A DNA stretch of 64,000 bases from PALSA-607 sp963825425 (GTDB taxonomy: Bacteria; Actinomycetota; Actinomycetes; Acidothermales; Acidothermaceae), in NCBI GenBank assembly GCA_963825425.1, contig CAWGTF010000012.1:62001-126000 (forward strand), written 5' to 3'. Below, piece after piece: positions 1 to 8,748 of the stretch (its first letter is position 1; each line of letters opens with the position of its first letter). Made by a program: the position numbers and the translations under genes. The notes below the pieces were generated by a model that saw nothing but the letters and a program-made list of their open reading frames with translations, made no database searches and was not told where the DNA came from.

Positions 1-1
1 A

Positions 2-175
2 AAGGCGCACGCAGATCTCCTGGCAGCGCTTCGCACGGGCGACCCGGCGACGGCCTCGCAGGCGCTGGCCCAGCACCTGGTGCACACCGAAACCATCGTC
101 CTGGCCGCCATCGAGAAGCCAACGGGCGGTGCTGGCGAGACGGCGCCCGCGGCCCTCGAAACGCAGCGCTCGTAG
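2..175 (+). CDS. C-terminal end of a GntR-family regulator (FCD domain), partial
   Basis: The window opens inside a reading frame of 57 codons ending in TAG. The readable part has the pattern of the last helices of an FCD ligand-binding domain: H-x-D-L-L-A-A-L-R-x-G-D, then a run of alanines, then Q-H-L-x-H-T-E. GntR/FadR-type repressors carry this domain after an N-terminal winged helix, which lies outside the window. The stop is two bases before the ATG of the FAD oxidase, so the pair is probably co-transcribed and the regulator may control the oxidase. The family call rests on a short segment. Confidence 0.55.
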   Translation, partial: KAHADLLAALRTGDPATASQALAQHLVHTETIVLAAIEKPTGGAGETAPAALETQRS

Positions 176-177
176 CT

Positions 178-1509
178 ATGCCCACCCAATCTGCGGTCAT
201 TCGACGCGGTGACCCTGGCTACGAGGAGGCCCGGCGAGCGACGTGTCGCAACCGGCATCTGCCAGATCGGTACCCAGAGGTGATCGTGCAGGCGACCACC
301 GAGGAGGAGGTCATCGCCGCGATTCGGATGGCCGCGGCGAACGGCTGGAAGGTGGGCGTCCGTTCCGGCGGCCATAGCTGGTCGTGCAACCACGTACGTG
401 AGGGCGGCATGCTGCTGGACGTCTCACGCCTAAACCAGGTGGCGATCGACGCGAGTGCGATGGCGGCCACGGCCGGCCCGGGCTGTCGGAGCAATGAGCT
501 TGATGATCTGCTCGCCGAGCGAGATCTCTTCTTCCCGGTCGGCCACTGCCAAGGCGTCGGACTCGGCGGCTATCTCCTCCAAGGCGGCTTTGGCTGGAAC
601 TCGCGCGCGCTCGGAATGGCCTGCGAGAACGTGGTCGCGATCGACTACGTAGACGGCGACGGCGAACTTCGACACGCGAGTCCTGAGCAGAACGCCGATG
701 CGTACTGGGCAGCTCGTGGCGCCGGTCCAGGTTTTTTCGGAGTAGTCACGCGTTTCCACCTGAAGCTCTACCGCCGCCCGCGAGTGATAGGCGCGCAACT
801 CGGCATCTACCCCATCGACAAGTTCGAGGAGATCCTTCGCTGGACCCACCGAGTCGGCCCGGACGTGTCCACCACAGTGGAGTTGATGTTTGTGGTGTCC
901 CGCCGGCTTCCGAACACCGGGGCGGCGGGCATCATGCTGATCGTCGCTGTCTTTGCCGACAGCGTTGAGCAGGCGACGACGGATCTCTCCTTCCTCGAGA
1001 GCCGACCGGAGGGGGCGCACCATTTCACGCCGTTCGATCAGATGCCGCTGCAGACGCTGACGGCGGAAACGATGTCGAACTATCCGCTCGAGCATTTCCA
1101 CGTCGTCGACAACATGTGGACTCACGCGTCTGCCGAAGAGCTCCTGCCCGGCCTGAACCGCATCCTCGAGAGACTTCCGGAGCCACCCGCGCACTTCATC
1201 TGGATGAACTGGTCGCCGAAACTGGCTCGCGCCGACATGGCCTACTCACTTGAGGATGAGACTTACATCGCGATCTACGGCCTTTGGCAGAACCCAGCCG
1301 ACGAGATGACCGTGACGAACTGGGTTCTCGACGGGATTGCCGAGCTGTCGCCTCTCTCAAGTGGGATCCAGCTCGCAGACGAGAACCTGGCCCGGCGAAG
1401 TGCGCCCTTCATGGCGCAAGCAAATCGCGAGCGCCTTGAGTTGATTCGCGGGGAGAAGGACCCAGCCGGACGCTTCCACAGCTATGGAGATGCGCCCGCT
1501 GCGGGATGA
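178..1509 (+). CDS. FAD-linked oxidase of the berberine-bridge/PCMH type
   Basis: A 443-residue flavoprotein oxidase. The N-terminal FAD-binding (PCMH) domain spans roughly residues 30-200. R-S-G-G-H-S-W places His66 where family members attach FAD through an 8-alpha-histidyl bond, and G-H-C-Q-G-V-G-L-G-G places Cys124 at the second, 6-S-cysteinyl site, so a bicovalent flavin is likely. The C-terminus has the berberine-bridge-like tail (A-N-R-E-R-L then K-D-P-x-G-R-F near residue 430). No signal peptide is visible, so it is probably cytoplasmic. Relatives oxidise sugars, alkaloids or polyketides; the substrate cannot be read here. It follows the GntR-type gene by two bases. Confidence 0.85.
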   Translation: MPTQSAVIRRGDPGYEEARRATCRNRHLPDRYPEVIVQATTEEEVIAAIRMAAANGWKVGVRSGGHSWSCNHVREGGMLLDVSRLNQVAIDASAMAATAGPGCRSNELDDLLAERDLFFPVGHCQGVGLGGYLLQGGFGWNSRALGMACENVVAIDYVDGDGELRHASPEQNADAYWAARGAGPGFFGVVTRFHLKLYRRPRVIGAQLGIYPIDKFEEILRWTHRVGPDVSTTVELMFVVSRRLPNTGAAGIMLIVAVFADSVEQATTDLSFLESRPEGAHHFTPFDQMPLQTLTAETMSNYPLEHFHVVDNMWTHASAEELLPGLNRILERLPEPPAHFIWMNWSPKLARADMAYSLEDETYIAIYGLWQNPADEMTVTNWVLDGIAELSPLSSGIQLADENLARRSAPFMAQANRERLELIRGEKDPAGRFHSYGDAPAAG

Positions 1510-1608
1510 CATTTCGGTAGCGGTGTGTGCACCGGTGCTCTGGGTGCCGCGTGGGGCAGCGCCGTGGTTTTGCGTGGACGAGTCTGCCAAAGCACCGCTC
1601 GGTGTTGT

Positions 1609-2409
1609 TCAGGAGCGGATTAAGCGGTGCCGACGCACGGAGCCGATAAGCAACCCACCAACAAGCATCAGTCCGACTGCCAGCCCAAGCATGGGGACTA
1701 GCGGCATTCCGGTGAACGGCAGCGAGGCAGCCGGCGGGGTAGCCGTCGGCGGCGACTTCACGATCGTGATGCCGAGCACCGACGGCGCAACTGTCGGGGA
1801 CACCGTCACCGTCGGTGTCGGGGTCACCACGACTGGCGTTACCGTCGGCGTCGCCGTCACTGTCGGTGTCGGCGTCACTGTCGGCGTCGGCGTCGCCGTC
1901 ACTGTCGGTGTCGGCGTCACTGTCGGTGTCGGTGTCGGCGTGGGTGTCTGCGAACCGCTCACACAGCTACCGCTGAGCGGCACAGTTCCCGAGGCGTTGG
2001 CCGCGAAGGTGTCACTGTTGCCAGAAGTGTTGCCGGACTTGCTGGTGTCCGGAGTCCAAGCCACGTGCACAGTGACGGACGCCGATGTGCTCGCGCCAGC
2101 AATTTCGCTCTGGGTGAATGAATAGGTGGCGTTCGGGGCCAACGTTGTGGTGACTGTCACGGGCACCGTCGAACCACTTGGCGTGTGTGCGGTGGTGGTC
2201 ACGGTGGCGATGTCATGCGATGGAACCGAATCCGTATGACCGGACCACTGGATCGACCACGTGTTGGTGGTGGCGTCGCAGGTCGCGACACCGGCAATGC
2301 TGCTCGTGTGCGCGCTGGCCGTTCCGGAGATCAGCACTGTTGCTGTCGCGCCGGCCACGACGCCGACGGTGATCAAGTGGGCAAGACGTCGTGCTGTCTT
2401 GGCGTACAT
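1609..2409 (-). CDS. Secreted Thr/Pro-rich surface protein with LPFTG sortase signal
   Basis: A cell-wall-anchored protein of about 266 residues. It begins with a basic signal peptide and hydrophobic core ending in T-A-S-A-H. A Ser/Thr-rich domain of about 130 residues with two cysteines follows, then about 70 residues of Thr-Pro and Thr-Val repeats that probably span the wall. The C-terminus is a complete sortase signal: L-P-F-T-G, a hydrophobic segment and R-R-H-R. I start at the ATG ending at 2409 because an AGAAGGGG ribosome site sits 11 bases upstream; a GTG four codons earlier directly abuts that site. The domain resembles no family I recognise. The start region lies under a strong hairpin, annotated separately. 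Confidence 0.85.
   Translation of the reverse strand: MYAKTARRLAHLITVGVVAGATATVLISGTASAHTSSIAGVATCDATTNTWSIQWSGHTDSVPSHDIATVTTTAHTPSGSTVPVTVTTTLAPNATYSFTQSEIAGASTSASVTVHVAWTPDTSKSGNTSGNSDTFAANASGTVPLSGSCVSGSQTPTPTPTPTVTPTPTVTATPTPTVTPTPTVTATPTVTPVVVTPTPTVTVSPTVAPSVLGITIVKSPPTATPPAASLPFTGMPLVPMLGLAVGLMLVGGLLIGSVRRHRLIRS
1795..1950 (-). repeat. Tandem repeats encoding the Thr-Pro stalk
   Basis: Short units of the type GTCGGTGTCGGCGTCACT repeat imperfectly across this interval on the plus strand. Read on the minus strand they encode alternating Thr-Pro, Thr-Val and Thr-Ala-Thr-Pro. Such arrays change copy number easily, so the stalk length may vary between strains. Confidence 0.8.
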
Positions 2410-2452
2410 GTGAGACCGCACCCCTTCTGTTCATGACAGGGGTCGGTCTCAC
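2410..2452 (-). promoter_or_regulatory. Leader hairpin that sequesters the ribosome-binding site of the LPFTG protein
   Basis: On the minus strand GTGAGACCG at the 5' end pairs perfectly with CGGTCTCAC, which ends immediately before the ATG. Inside this stem ACCCCT pairs with AGGGGT, and that AGGGG is the ribosome-binding site. The stem is therefore 9 plus 6 base pairs around a 12-base loop. As drawn, the structure would block translation unless it is opened. I do not recognise it as a known riboswitch class. A second possible stem (GTGACC/GGTCAC) lies a little upstream. Confidence 0.6.
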
Positions 2453-2964
2453 CAGTCGCTCCTCGTGACCACCCGCACATCTGCGGGAGGTGACCGTGTG
2501 GCACTGGTCACGAATCTCAGCATCCCCAACTGCTTACATAACCAATAGTACGCCTCTGACTACGACGCGCAGCGGCCGAATGCCATGCGGAGCAGGAATG
2601 TTGGTGATAACTCAGGATCCGGAACGTCGCTGCCGCACGTTCGCAGAGGACGCGCGAATGGCGTGGCCTGTGTTGTGGGACGAGTCGACAGTGTGCCCGG
2701 CCAGCGAACCTGCCGGCGTGATCTGTAGTGATGGCACATGGGAAGGGCTGACGCCGGGGGCGACGTACACCCCGAGTGAGGTGGTCACGCCATTACAGCA
2801 CTGGGAGCGGCGCGCAGAACTGCGTGCTGTGGGTGCTTTGGACATTTGCGTGGACTCGTTGGGGTAACGAGACACATGGCGGGGTGGGCGGCTGGCCGTG
2901 AGGTCCTTTCGGCGCGGGTACTAAGCCTCTGCCGCGTGGCTCAGTGCCCGCTCAGGGTGGACAC
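2453..2964. other. Intergenic region with no convincing gene
   Basis: This holds the divergent upstream regions of the LPFTG gene (minus) and the DUF4342 gene (plus). A plus-strand frame from 2490 to 2867 (125 codons) is open, but it lacks a ribosome site, has weaker GC bias at third positions than neighbouring genes and matches no family I know. The stretch around 2520-2560 is noticeably AT-richer, as expected for promoters. Confidence 0.4.
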
Positions 2965-3297
2965 ATGACAACAACAGAGCATCCGACAGACCAGTCCAAA
3001 GACTCGACGACGGAGACGACGAAGGTGCGGGGCGAGGCGTTGGTGGACAGGGTCAAGACGCTCGTGCATGAGGGCAACGTACGCCGGATCACCATTCGCA
3101 ACGATGAGGGCCACACGGTCATCGAGATCCCGGTGACAGCTGGTGTCGTCGCGGCCGTTGCGGCGCCGATGCTGGTTGGTGTCGCGGCGATCGCGGCGCT
3201 GGCGAACAGCTGGGAAATCCAGATCGACCGGTCGCCGGTGCGAACCCCGGGCTCCGACCAGGCTGGCACGTCGACGGTCCAGGTGCCAGCGCGGTGA
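2965..3297 (+). CDS. DUF4342 family small membrane-associated protein
   Basis: A 110-residue protein. After a polar N-terminus of about 20 residues it shows the DUF4342 pattern: G-E-A-L-V-D-R-V-K-T-L-V-H-E-G-N-V-R-R-I, then I-R-N-D-E-G, E-I-P-V-T-A-G-V and an Ala/Val-rich hydrophobic segment ending in a short beta-like stretch. The function of the family is unknown. I use the ATG at 2965, six bases after AGGGTGG, rather than the upstream GTG at 2944. Its last codons overlap the GTG of the next gene by four bases, so the two are translationally coupled. Confidence 0.8.
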   Translation: MTTTEHPTDQSKDSTTETTKVRGEALVDRVKTLVHEGNVRRITIRNDEGHTVIEIPVTAGVVAAVAAPMLVGVAAIAALANSWEIQIDRSPVRTPGSDQAGTSTVQVPAR

Positions 3298-4241
3298 ACG
3301 ACTCACCGCTGCACGTCGTGCTCGGCGTGGGGCAGGTTGGTCGGGCTGTCGCCGAGCGGCTGGCCGACTCAGGTTTGGCGGTGCGGTCGATCTCGTTGCG
3401 CCAACCAGCGAACCTGTCCGAGGGTGTGGACTGGCGGCATGCGGACCTCACCGACGGCGAGACTGCGATCGATGCCGTCAAGGGCGCCACTGTCATCTAC
3501 CAATGCCTCAATGTCCCATACACCAGGTGGCCGGAGCTGTTCCCGCCGCTGCAGCGCACTGTGGTGGTCGCGGCGGAACGCGCCGACGCCCTGCTGGTGA
3601 CGTTGGAGAACGTGTACGGCTACGGCCCCACGGACGGTAGAACGCTGACGGAGGATTTGCCGTTGGCTGCCACCACGTCCAAAGGCCGTACCCGCGCGGC
3701 GATGACCGAGGAGCTTGTTGCCGCGGCACATGCTGGTCGAGTCCGGATCGCGATCGGACGGGCGTCGGACTTCTTCGGGGCCGGCGTGACCGAATCGACG
3801 TTGGGTTCGCGGGTCTTCGGCAATGCGGTGGCTGGTAAGCGCGCCGATTTCATCGGCAACCCCGACCTGCTTCACACCTACAGCTACGTGCCTGACATTG
3901 CGACCGGCCTGGTCACCTTGGGCAGTGACGAACGAGCGGTCGGCCAGATATGGCACCTGCCCGGCCCGCAAACTGTGACGACCAGTGCCCTGCTCAAGCT
4001 CGTCGCCGATGAGGTTCACCACCCGGTCGGCATCCGCAGTGTCTCCAAGCTGATGCTGTCGGTTCTCGGGTTGGCTAGCCCGATGATGCGAGGACTAGCC
4101 GAGATGTCGTATGAGTTCGAGCAGCCGTTCGTCCTGGACACTGCCAAGTACGAAGCCACCTTCGCCACCGCGGCGACCCCGCTCGCCACCGCTATTAGCG
4201 ACACGATCGCCTGGTACCAGACCCGACGGAGCACCAAATGA
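3294..4241 (+). CDS. NAD(P)-dependent epimerase/dehydratase (atypical SDR)
   Basis: A 315-residue Rossmann protein. The N-terminal G-V-G-Q-V-G-R-A is a GxGxxG-type dinucleotide motif close to the start, which supports the GTG at 3294. After about 100 residues L-E-N-V-Y-G-Y-G replaces the usual catalytic Tyr region, as in atypical SDRs. A nucleotide-sugar or small ketone substrate is possible, but the motifs do not settle it. The gene overlaps both neighbours by four bases and so belongs to one operon with the DUF4342, membrane and DUF6544 genes. Confidence 0.8.
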   Translation: MNDSPLHVVLGVGQVGRAVAERLADSGLAVRSISLRQPANLSEGVDWRHADLTDGETAIDAVKGATVIYQCLNVPYTRWPELFPPLQRTVVVAAERADALLVTLENVYGYGPTDGRTLTEDLPLAATTSKGRTRAAMTEELVAAAHAGRVRIAIGRASDFFGAGVTESTLGSRVFGNAVAGKRADFIGNPDLLHTYSYVPDIATGLVTLGSDERAVGQIWHLPGPQTVTTSALLKLVADEVHHPVGIRSVSKLMLSVLGLASPMMRGLAEMSYEFEQPFVLDTAKYEATFATAATPLATAISDTIAWYQTRRSTK

Positions 4242-4867
4242 CCATTACCCGCACACCGACCCCTGCCGAACTAAGCCCACAGGCGGCGTGGTCGCAGCGG
4301 GTGCGCAAGGTCGGCGGGTTCATCCAGCTTGCCTTCGCGGCGTTCTGGCTGGTCCGTGGCGGCCTGAGTGTCACCGGCATCACCGGAACGGCGCTGGCCG
4401 CGACGGGCATAGTCCTCTCGATCGCGGTACTCGGGTATGCCATACGTGTCACTGCCGGTATCGGCGGGCGTCCGACCAGCGCCGCAGCGAAACGCATCGA
4501 GCGATCCGTGAGCATCGCGACCGTTATCGAACTGGTCGCCTCGTTCGCGTTTCCTGTCATCGTGATCGCCACCGGGCACAGTGACTGGGTGCTGCCGTCG
4601 ATTGCCATCACCATCGGGCCGCTGCTGCTCCGGCTCGACCACCTAGTCGACATTCCCCGATTCCGCCCCGTTGGCTGGGCCTTGACCGTTGTGCCGTTCA
4701 TCCTCGTCGCGCTGATGTCGGGCTCCGCTCTGGCCGCCACGACCGGCCTCGGAGCAGGCGTCTTGTTGCTTGCGACGGCGACGGCCGGCTTCCGGGATCT
4801 CTCCACCCTCCGGGCGCAGGGAAAGTCGGGCACCGTTGAGCACCAACGACTGCGCGCCAATGTCTAA
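4238..4867 (+). CDS. Polytopic membrane protein of unknown function
   Basis: A 209-residue protein with about five to six predicted membrane segments: near residues 26-45, 50-70, 95-112, 117-135, 147-165 and 168-185. No charged catalytic motif or recognised domain is visible. The ATG overlaps the stop of the SDR gene (ATGA), and its own end overlaps the DUF6544 start by eight bases, so it belongs to the same operon. I cannot assign a function. Confidence 0.75.
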   Translation: MTITRTPTPAELSPQAAWSQRVRKVGGFIQLAFAAFWLVRGGLSVTGITGTALAATGIVLSIAVLGYAIRVTAGIGGRPTSAAAKRIERSVSIATVIELVASFAFPVIVIATGHSDWVLPSIAITIGPLLLRLDHLVDIPRFRPVGWALTVVPFILVALMSGSALAATTGLGAGVLLLATATAGFRDLSTLRAQGKSGTVEHQRLRANV

Positions 4868-5702
4868 GCCCGACCTTGCCAGCCGAACGCCTCTCGCGAC
4901 GCCCGTTCCTCAAGACGGGCTGGGTCGTCGATTCAATGAGGCGGTGGCGACCGCTGAGCTGTCGAGCGAGCCGGGTGACGAGGGGGCTGTAACGGCGAAC
5001 GAGATAGCTCATCTGCCGTCGGTCGTCCGCAGGTACCTGCACTTCATGGGCGTCGTTGGGCAACCGCGGGCATGGTCGTTCCGGGTTCGCTTCCGCGGCA
5101 AGTTCTGGCTTCGTCGCGGCCTCGGCTGGATGCCGGCCGAGGCGTGGCAATACAACTCCGCTGTGCAGATCGGCCGCGTGTTCGTGATGCGCATTCGCTT
5201 CGCCGGCGTCATCCCGATGTACGGCCGCGATACCTACCTTGCCGGTCACGGTCAGATGACTGGCAAGCTATTCGGTCGCTTCACCGTCGTCGAGGGCCAC
5301 GGACCGCAGTTCGACATCGGCGAGCTGACGACCTATCTCAACGACGCAATCATGCTCGCACCCTCCATGCTGCTCACGCCGAGCACGACGTGGACCGAAG
5401 TAGATGGCCACAGCTTCGATGTCACCTTCGTCGACGCTGGTCTCAGCGTCACTGCTCGCGTGTACATAGACGACGCCGGCGCCCCGTTCGACTTCTCCAC
5501 CACCGACCGCTTCGCCGCTTTGCCCTCCGGTCTGGTGCGTGCCGAATGGCGAACGCCGGTGCACAACTGGCGATCCATCGACGGCCGGGTCGTTCCCGAC
5601 CAGGTCAGCGCGCTCTGGCACCTCCCCGAGGGCGACCTGCCCTACATCAAAGGTGGATTCGTGCCGGACAGCCTTGCGTTGAACGTCCCGCCACGCCCGT
5701 GA
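4860..5702 (+). CDS. DUF6544 family protein
   Basis: A 280-residue protein. The conserved features are L-P-x-V-V-R-R-Y-L near residue 55, a string of beta-like segments with F-R-G-K-F-W-L-R, G-R-D-T-Y-L-A-G-H-G-Q-M-T-G-K-L, and G-E-L-T-T-Y-L-N-D-A near the middle. These match the DUF6544 family found in many bacteria near membrane and SRPBCC genes; the activity is unknown. I start at ATG 4860, which overlaps the upstream stop. A longer frame reaches 4770 but would overlap the previous gene by about 100 bases. Confidence 0.75.
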   Translation: MSKPDLASRTPLATPVPQDGLGRRFNEAVATAELSSEPGDEGAVTANEIAHLPSVVRRYLHFMGVVGQPRAWSFRVRFRGKFWLRRGLGWMPAEAWQYNSAVQIGRVFVMRIRFAGVIPMYGRDTYLAGHGQMTGKLFGRFTVVEGHGPQFDIGELTTYLNDAIMLAPSMLLTPSTTWTEVDGHSFDVTFVDAGLSVTARVYIDDAGAPFDFSTTDRFAALPSGLVRAEWRTPVHNWRSIDGRVVPDQVSALWHLPEGDLPYIKGGFVPDSLALNVPPRP

Positions 5703-5751
5703 ACCGGCAACCCCCACGGGAGTATCGCCACGAATCGGATCAGGACAACAC

Positions 5752-6438
5752 ATGAAGCCTCGTACAGCACCAGTCACCTCTGCACTGATCGCGGCCGCCG
5801 CCGTCGCGGCGACCTTAGGTCTCGCGCGTAGCCGCTACCTGCGGTGGGGCGCCACCGACGAGGAAATAGCGAGGGATCTACCGGGGGACGAGTTCCTACC
5901 TGCGGCGAACGTGACCGCCACCCGAGCGATCACTGTCCTTCGGCCACCCGATGACGTCTGGCCATGGCTGGCCCAGCTGGGACAGGGACGTGGCGGCTTC
6001 TACAGCTACGATTTCCTGGAGAACCTGCTCGGATGCCAGATCCACAGCGCTGATCACATCGTGCCCGCGTGGCAATCCATCCAGGTGGGCACCGATGTGG
6101 CCCTCGCTCCCGGTGTCGGCCTCACGGTGGCCTTCGTCGAAGCGAGGCGAGCCCTCGTCCTACGAAGCGCACCCCCAACGGCCGGAAAGGCCGCACCCTG
6201 TGACTTCACCTGGGCCTTCGTCCTCAACGAGCAGCCGAACGGAACAAGCAGGCTCATCGTGCGCGAGCGCTACCGATACACCCGCCGTTGGGCACCCCTG
6301 CTCGTAGAGCCGGTCCAGCCGATCAGCTTCCTGATGAGCCAGAAAATGCTGCGCGGTATCCGAGACCGCGCCCAAGTCACATCACCACGTTCCGAACCGG
6401 CATCGACGTCCGTTGATACGGTCATGCCGTTGATGTGA
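5752..6438 (+). CDS. SRPBCC-like lipid-binding domain protein with N-terminal membrane helix
   Basis: A 228-residue protein with one hydrophobic N-terminal helix (residues 8-25), then a START/SRPBCC-like fold: A-T-R-A-I-T-V-L-R-P-P-D-D-V-W-P-W-L-A-Q-L-G-Q-G-R-G-G-x-Y near residues 55-83, followed by W-A-F-V-L and R-L-I-V-R-E-R strands. Related proteins bind hydrophobic ligands; none is identified here. A GGATCAGGAC ribosome-site region precedes the ATG. It lies 49 bases after the DUF6544 gene and probably shares its transcript. Confidence 0.7.
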   Translation: MKPRTAPVTSALIAAAAVAATLGLARSRYLRWGATDEEIARDLPGDEFLPAANVTATRAITVLRPPDDVWPWLAQLGQGRGGFYSYDFLENLLGCQIHSADHIVPAWQSIQVGTDVALAPGVGLTVAFVEARRALVLRSAPPTAGKAAPCDFTWAFVLNEQPNGTSRLIVRERYRYTRRWAPLLVEPVQPISFLMSQKMLRGIRDRAQVTSPRSEPASTSVDTVMPLM

Positions 6439-6603
6439 GGCACACCGTGACGCACTCAACCCCCTGCCGCGGTCCGTACCTGACCCAATTCCACCGGCCG
6501 TACGGCTCTTGTCTTCGGCTCCCGCGTCGTCATCGACGATCGACTTGTGACCGGACAGAATGGTGCCGCGTCTGGGGAACCGTCGGTACTGGCAGGCCAG
6601 GGT

Positions 6604-7983
6604 CTACCACGGTGAGACGACTAGGCCTTGGACGGCGAGGGCGACCGCGACTTGCAGCAGCATCCATCCTCGTCTTCGGGTGAGGACTGCTGCGGCGGCG
6701 ACGACCCATGGCGCGTATGGCAGCCATATCCGTTCGACCTCGCCGCGCATGTATCCGCTCAGGTCGCTGACGGCGACGGCGACGAGGGCCGCGATGACGA
6801 GCCATCCTGCCGGGTTGCGTCGCACGTTGAGGTGAGCGATGCCCGCGACCGTGGCAGGCCCGATCATGACGGCGAACACGGCGAGATCGGCCAACAGGAA
6901 GTATCCGTACGGGCGGCTGCCCGAACCATAGTTGTGTGCGTAGAAGTGGTGGGTCGCCCGCACACCGTCCGGCCACCAGAATCCGTCGGCAGTGAATGCG
7001 GCAACGACCGCGGCGCACCCGAGCCGCAAGTCCGCCGACGACCCACGACCTGCGAACAGAAACCACTCGTGTTCGCAGTCCGTTCGCTGACCCGTTCAAC
7101 TGGGAGCAGCAGCGTCGTCACCGCTAGTGCCGCGACTGGCAATAGCCCGTAGGAGAGGTACGGGACGCATCCGAGGAGCACGCCACCGGCGGCCGCCACC
7201 ACAACGATCAGGGGAGTTGATCGTTGGTCCCGCGAGAGTGCCAGGAGCGCAACCCCCCACGCGGCGACTCCGGTGAAGAGTCCGTCCATGCTGGTCGCGA
7301 TCCAGGCCGTGCCGGGAGCGAGCACGAGAAACGGGATGACGCGCCGCGCGACGTCCGGCCCCGCCACGCAGCGGATCGTTGTTGCGACGGCGACGACGGC
7401 GGACGTGCCTACTGCGATCACTAACGCCGCGGACCACCCGGGGCCGCGCAGGCCGACGTGCTCAAGAGTCCAGAGCACGAGTACTGGTAGTGGCGGATGT
7501 CCCTTCACTTGGGTCGGGTACAGGTGGAGATGGGTGACGAATCCGCGCACGAACTGCGCGGGGTTCCCGACCGAAGGCAGCGCGGCCCGGTACTCGGTGG
7601 TGCTGGTGAGGGGGGACGCGACGGCGCGCCAGCCGCTTGATGCGGCAAGCAGCACCGCCCATCCTGCGGCGCACGCCCAGGCGCAGCCGAGCAGCGATCG
7701 CCACGGCAACCTGCGCGTCAGCGGTGTCGCAGCAACGATGGCGATCCCGACGGCTGCGGCCGGCCATAACGGCCAGATCTGGATCCGGTGCCGTCGTTGG
7801 CCAAAGAACGGCGCGGCGGTGCCGAGCTGCAGGTGTTGCTTGGCGGGAGCGTGCGCACCAAGGTGCACCGCGGTGTAGACGAGGACGGCCGCAACAAGGA
7901 GCGCCGTCGATGTGAGGAGCGCACGGCCGAAGTCGCAACCTCAGCCTCGCATGGGCGCGGCCGATGACTGCGGGAGCTGACAC
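6604..7983 (-). CDS. Polytopic membrane protein, glycosyltransferase-39/C-like, frameshifted
   Basis: Two overlapping minus-strand frames together encode one hydrophobic protein of about 440 residues. The N-terminal part (from about 7920) has many membrane helices and H-P-P-L-P-V-L-V-L-W-T-L, typical of lipid-linked-sugar glycosyltransferases of the GT-C fold. The C-terminal part (to 6604) resumes in another frame with E-W-F-L-F-A-G and further helices. One frameshift lies between about 7045 and 7105, and another near 7915 would join a start at 7983. It is divergent from the 8.1-12.9 kb cluster and may act with it. The GT39-like call is by helix pattern and context only. Confidence 0.6.
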
Positions 7984-8085
7984 AGTCGGAGCCTACGGAT
8001 CGCTTCGCAGTGCGACGGGTTAGCGTGCGCGCGTTCCTCAGACCGTAAGGAGTATTCGCGTCCGCCTGGCCTTAGCGTCGAGCAC

Positions 8086-8748
8086 ATGACCGATGCGCCC
8101 ATCGACGTGGTTTTGCCGTGCCTGAATGAGGCCGATGCGTTGCCGTGGGTGCTGTCGCGGATGCCCGTTGGGTATCGGCCGATTGTGGTTGACAACGGAT
8201 CGCACGACGGCAGTGCCGACGTCGCGCGCTCGCTCGGCGCGGTGGTCATCGAGGAGCCGCATCGTGGTTTCGGCGCCGCTTGCCATGCGGGGTTGTTGCA
8301 CGCGACGTCGACTGTCGTGTGCTTCATGGACGCCGATGCGTCGCTCGATCCGCGGCAGTTGCCGTTGGTCGCCGATCCGGTCACCGCGGGGGTAGCCGAC
8401 ATCGTGCTCGGCCGACGTGTCGCCGAAACCCGCCTCGCGTGGTCGCGGCAGCGCGACTTGCGAATGCTGATGCTGGCGCGGCAGATCCGAGCGCGCACCG
8501 GATGGCCACTGCGCGATCTCGGTCCGATGCGCGCTGCTCGGACGTGAGCCGCTTGCTCGCGCTCGGTCTCGTCGATCGCAGGTTCGGATACCCACTCGAG
8601 ATGGTGCTGCGCGCGGCGGCCGCAGGGTGGCGCGTGACCGAGGTCGACGTCGGCTATCGCCAACGAATCGGGCAAGTCGAAGGTCACCGGCACTATTCGT
8701 GGAACAGCGCGTGCAGTCCGGGACATGCGCGAGGTATTTGCCGCATGA
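8086..8748 (+). CDS. GT2 family glycosyltransferase (dolichyl-phosphate-mannose-synthase-like), frameshifted
   Basis: The N-terminal nucleotide-sugar domain is clear: D-V-V-L-P-C-L-N-E-A-D-A-L-P, V-V-D-N-G-S-H-D-G-S, and the metal-binding M-D-A-D-A. The end is also conserved but appears in other frames: R-R-F-G-Y-P-L-E-M-V-L-R-A-A-A-A-G-W near 8580-8630, then S-K-V-T-G-T-I-R-G-T near 8677-8706, stopping at 8748. Two shifts, near 8535 and 8672, both beside G runs, compensate each other. The whole gene would be about 220 residues. Its stop overlaps the ATG of the next gene. It probably transfers a sugar to a polyprenyl phosphate or another carrier. Confidence 0.75.

Noticed and set aside
430..1194. 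254-codon minus-strand frame inside the FAD oxidase
   Set aside because: It is antisense to a clearly conserved gene; high GC content keeps such frames open.
1795..1950. A CRISPR array
   Set aside because: The units are contiguous coding repeats of a Thr-Pro stalk without unique spacers. No CRISPR or cas genes are visible in the window.
2410..2520. A ydaO-type (c-di-AMP) riboswitch before the LPFTG gene
   Set aside because: Actinobacterial cell-wall genes often carry one, but I could not find its conserved core; only a simple nested hairpin is visible.
2490..2867. 125-codon open frame on the plus strand
   Set aside because: It has no ribosome site, weak codon bias and no family resemblance, and it lies in an AT-richer promoter region.
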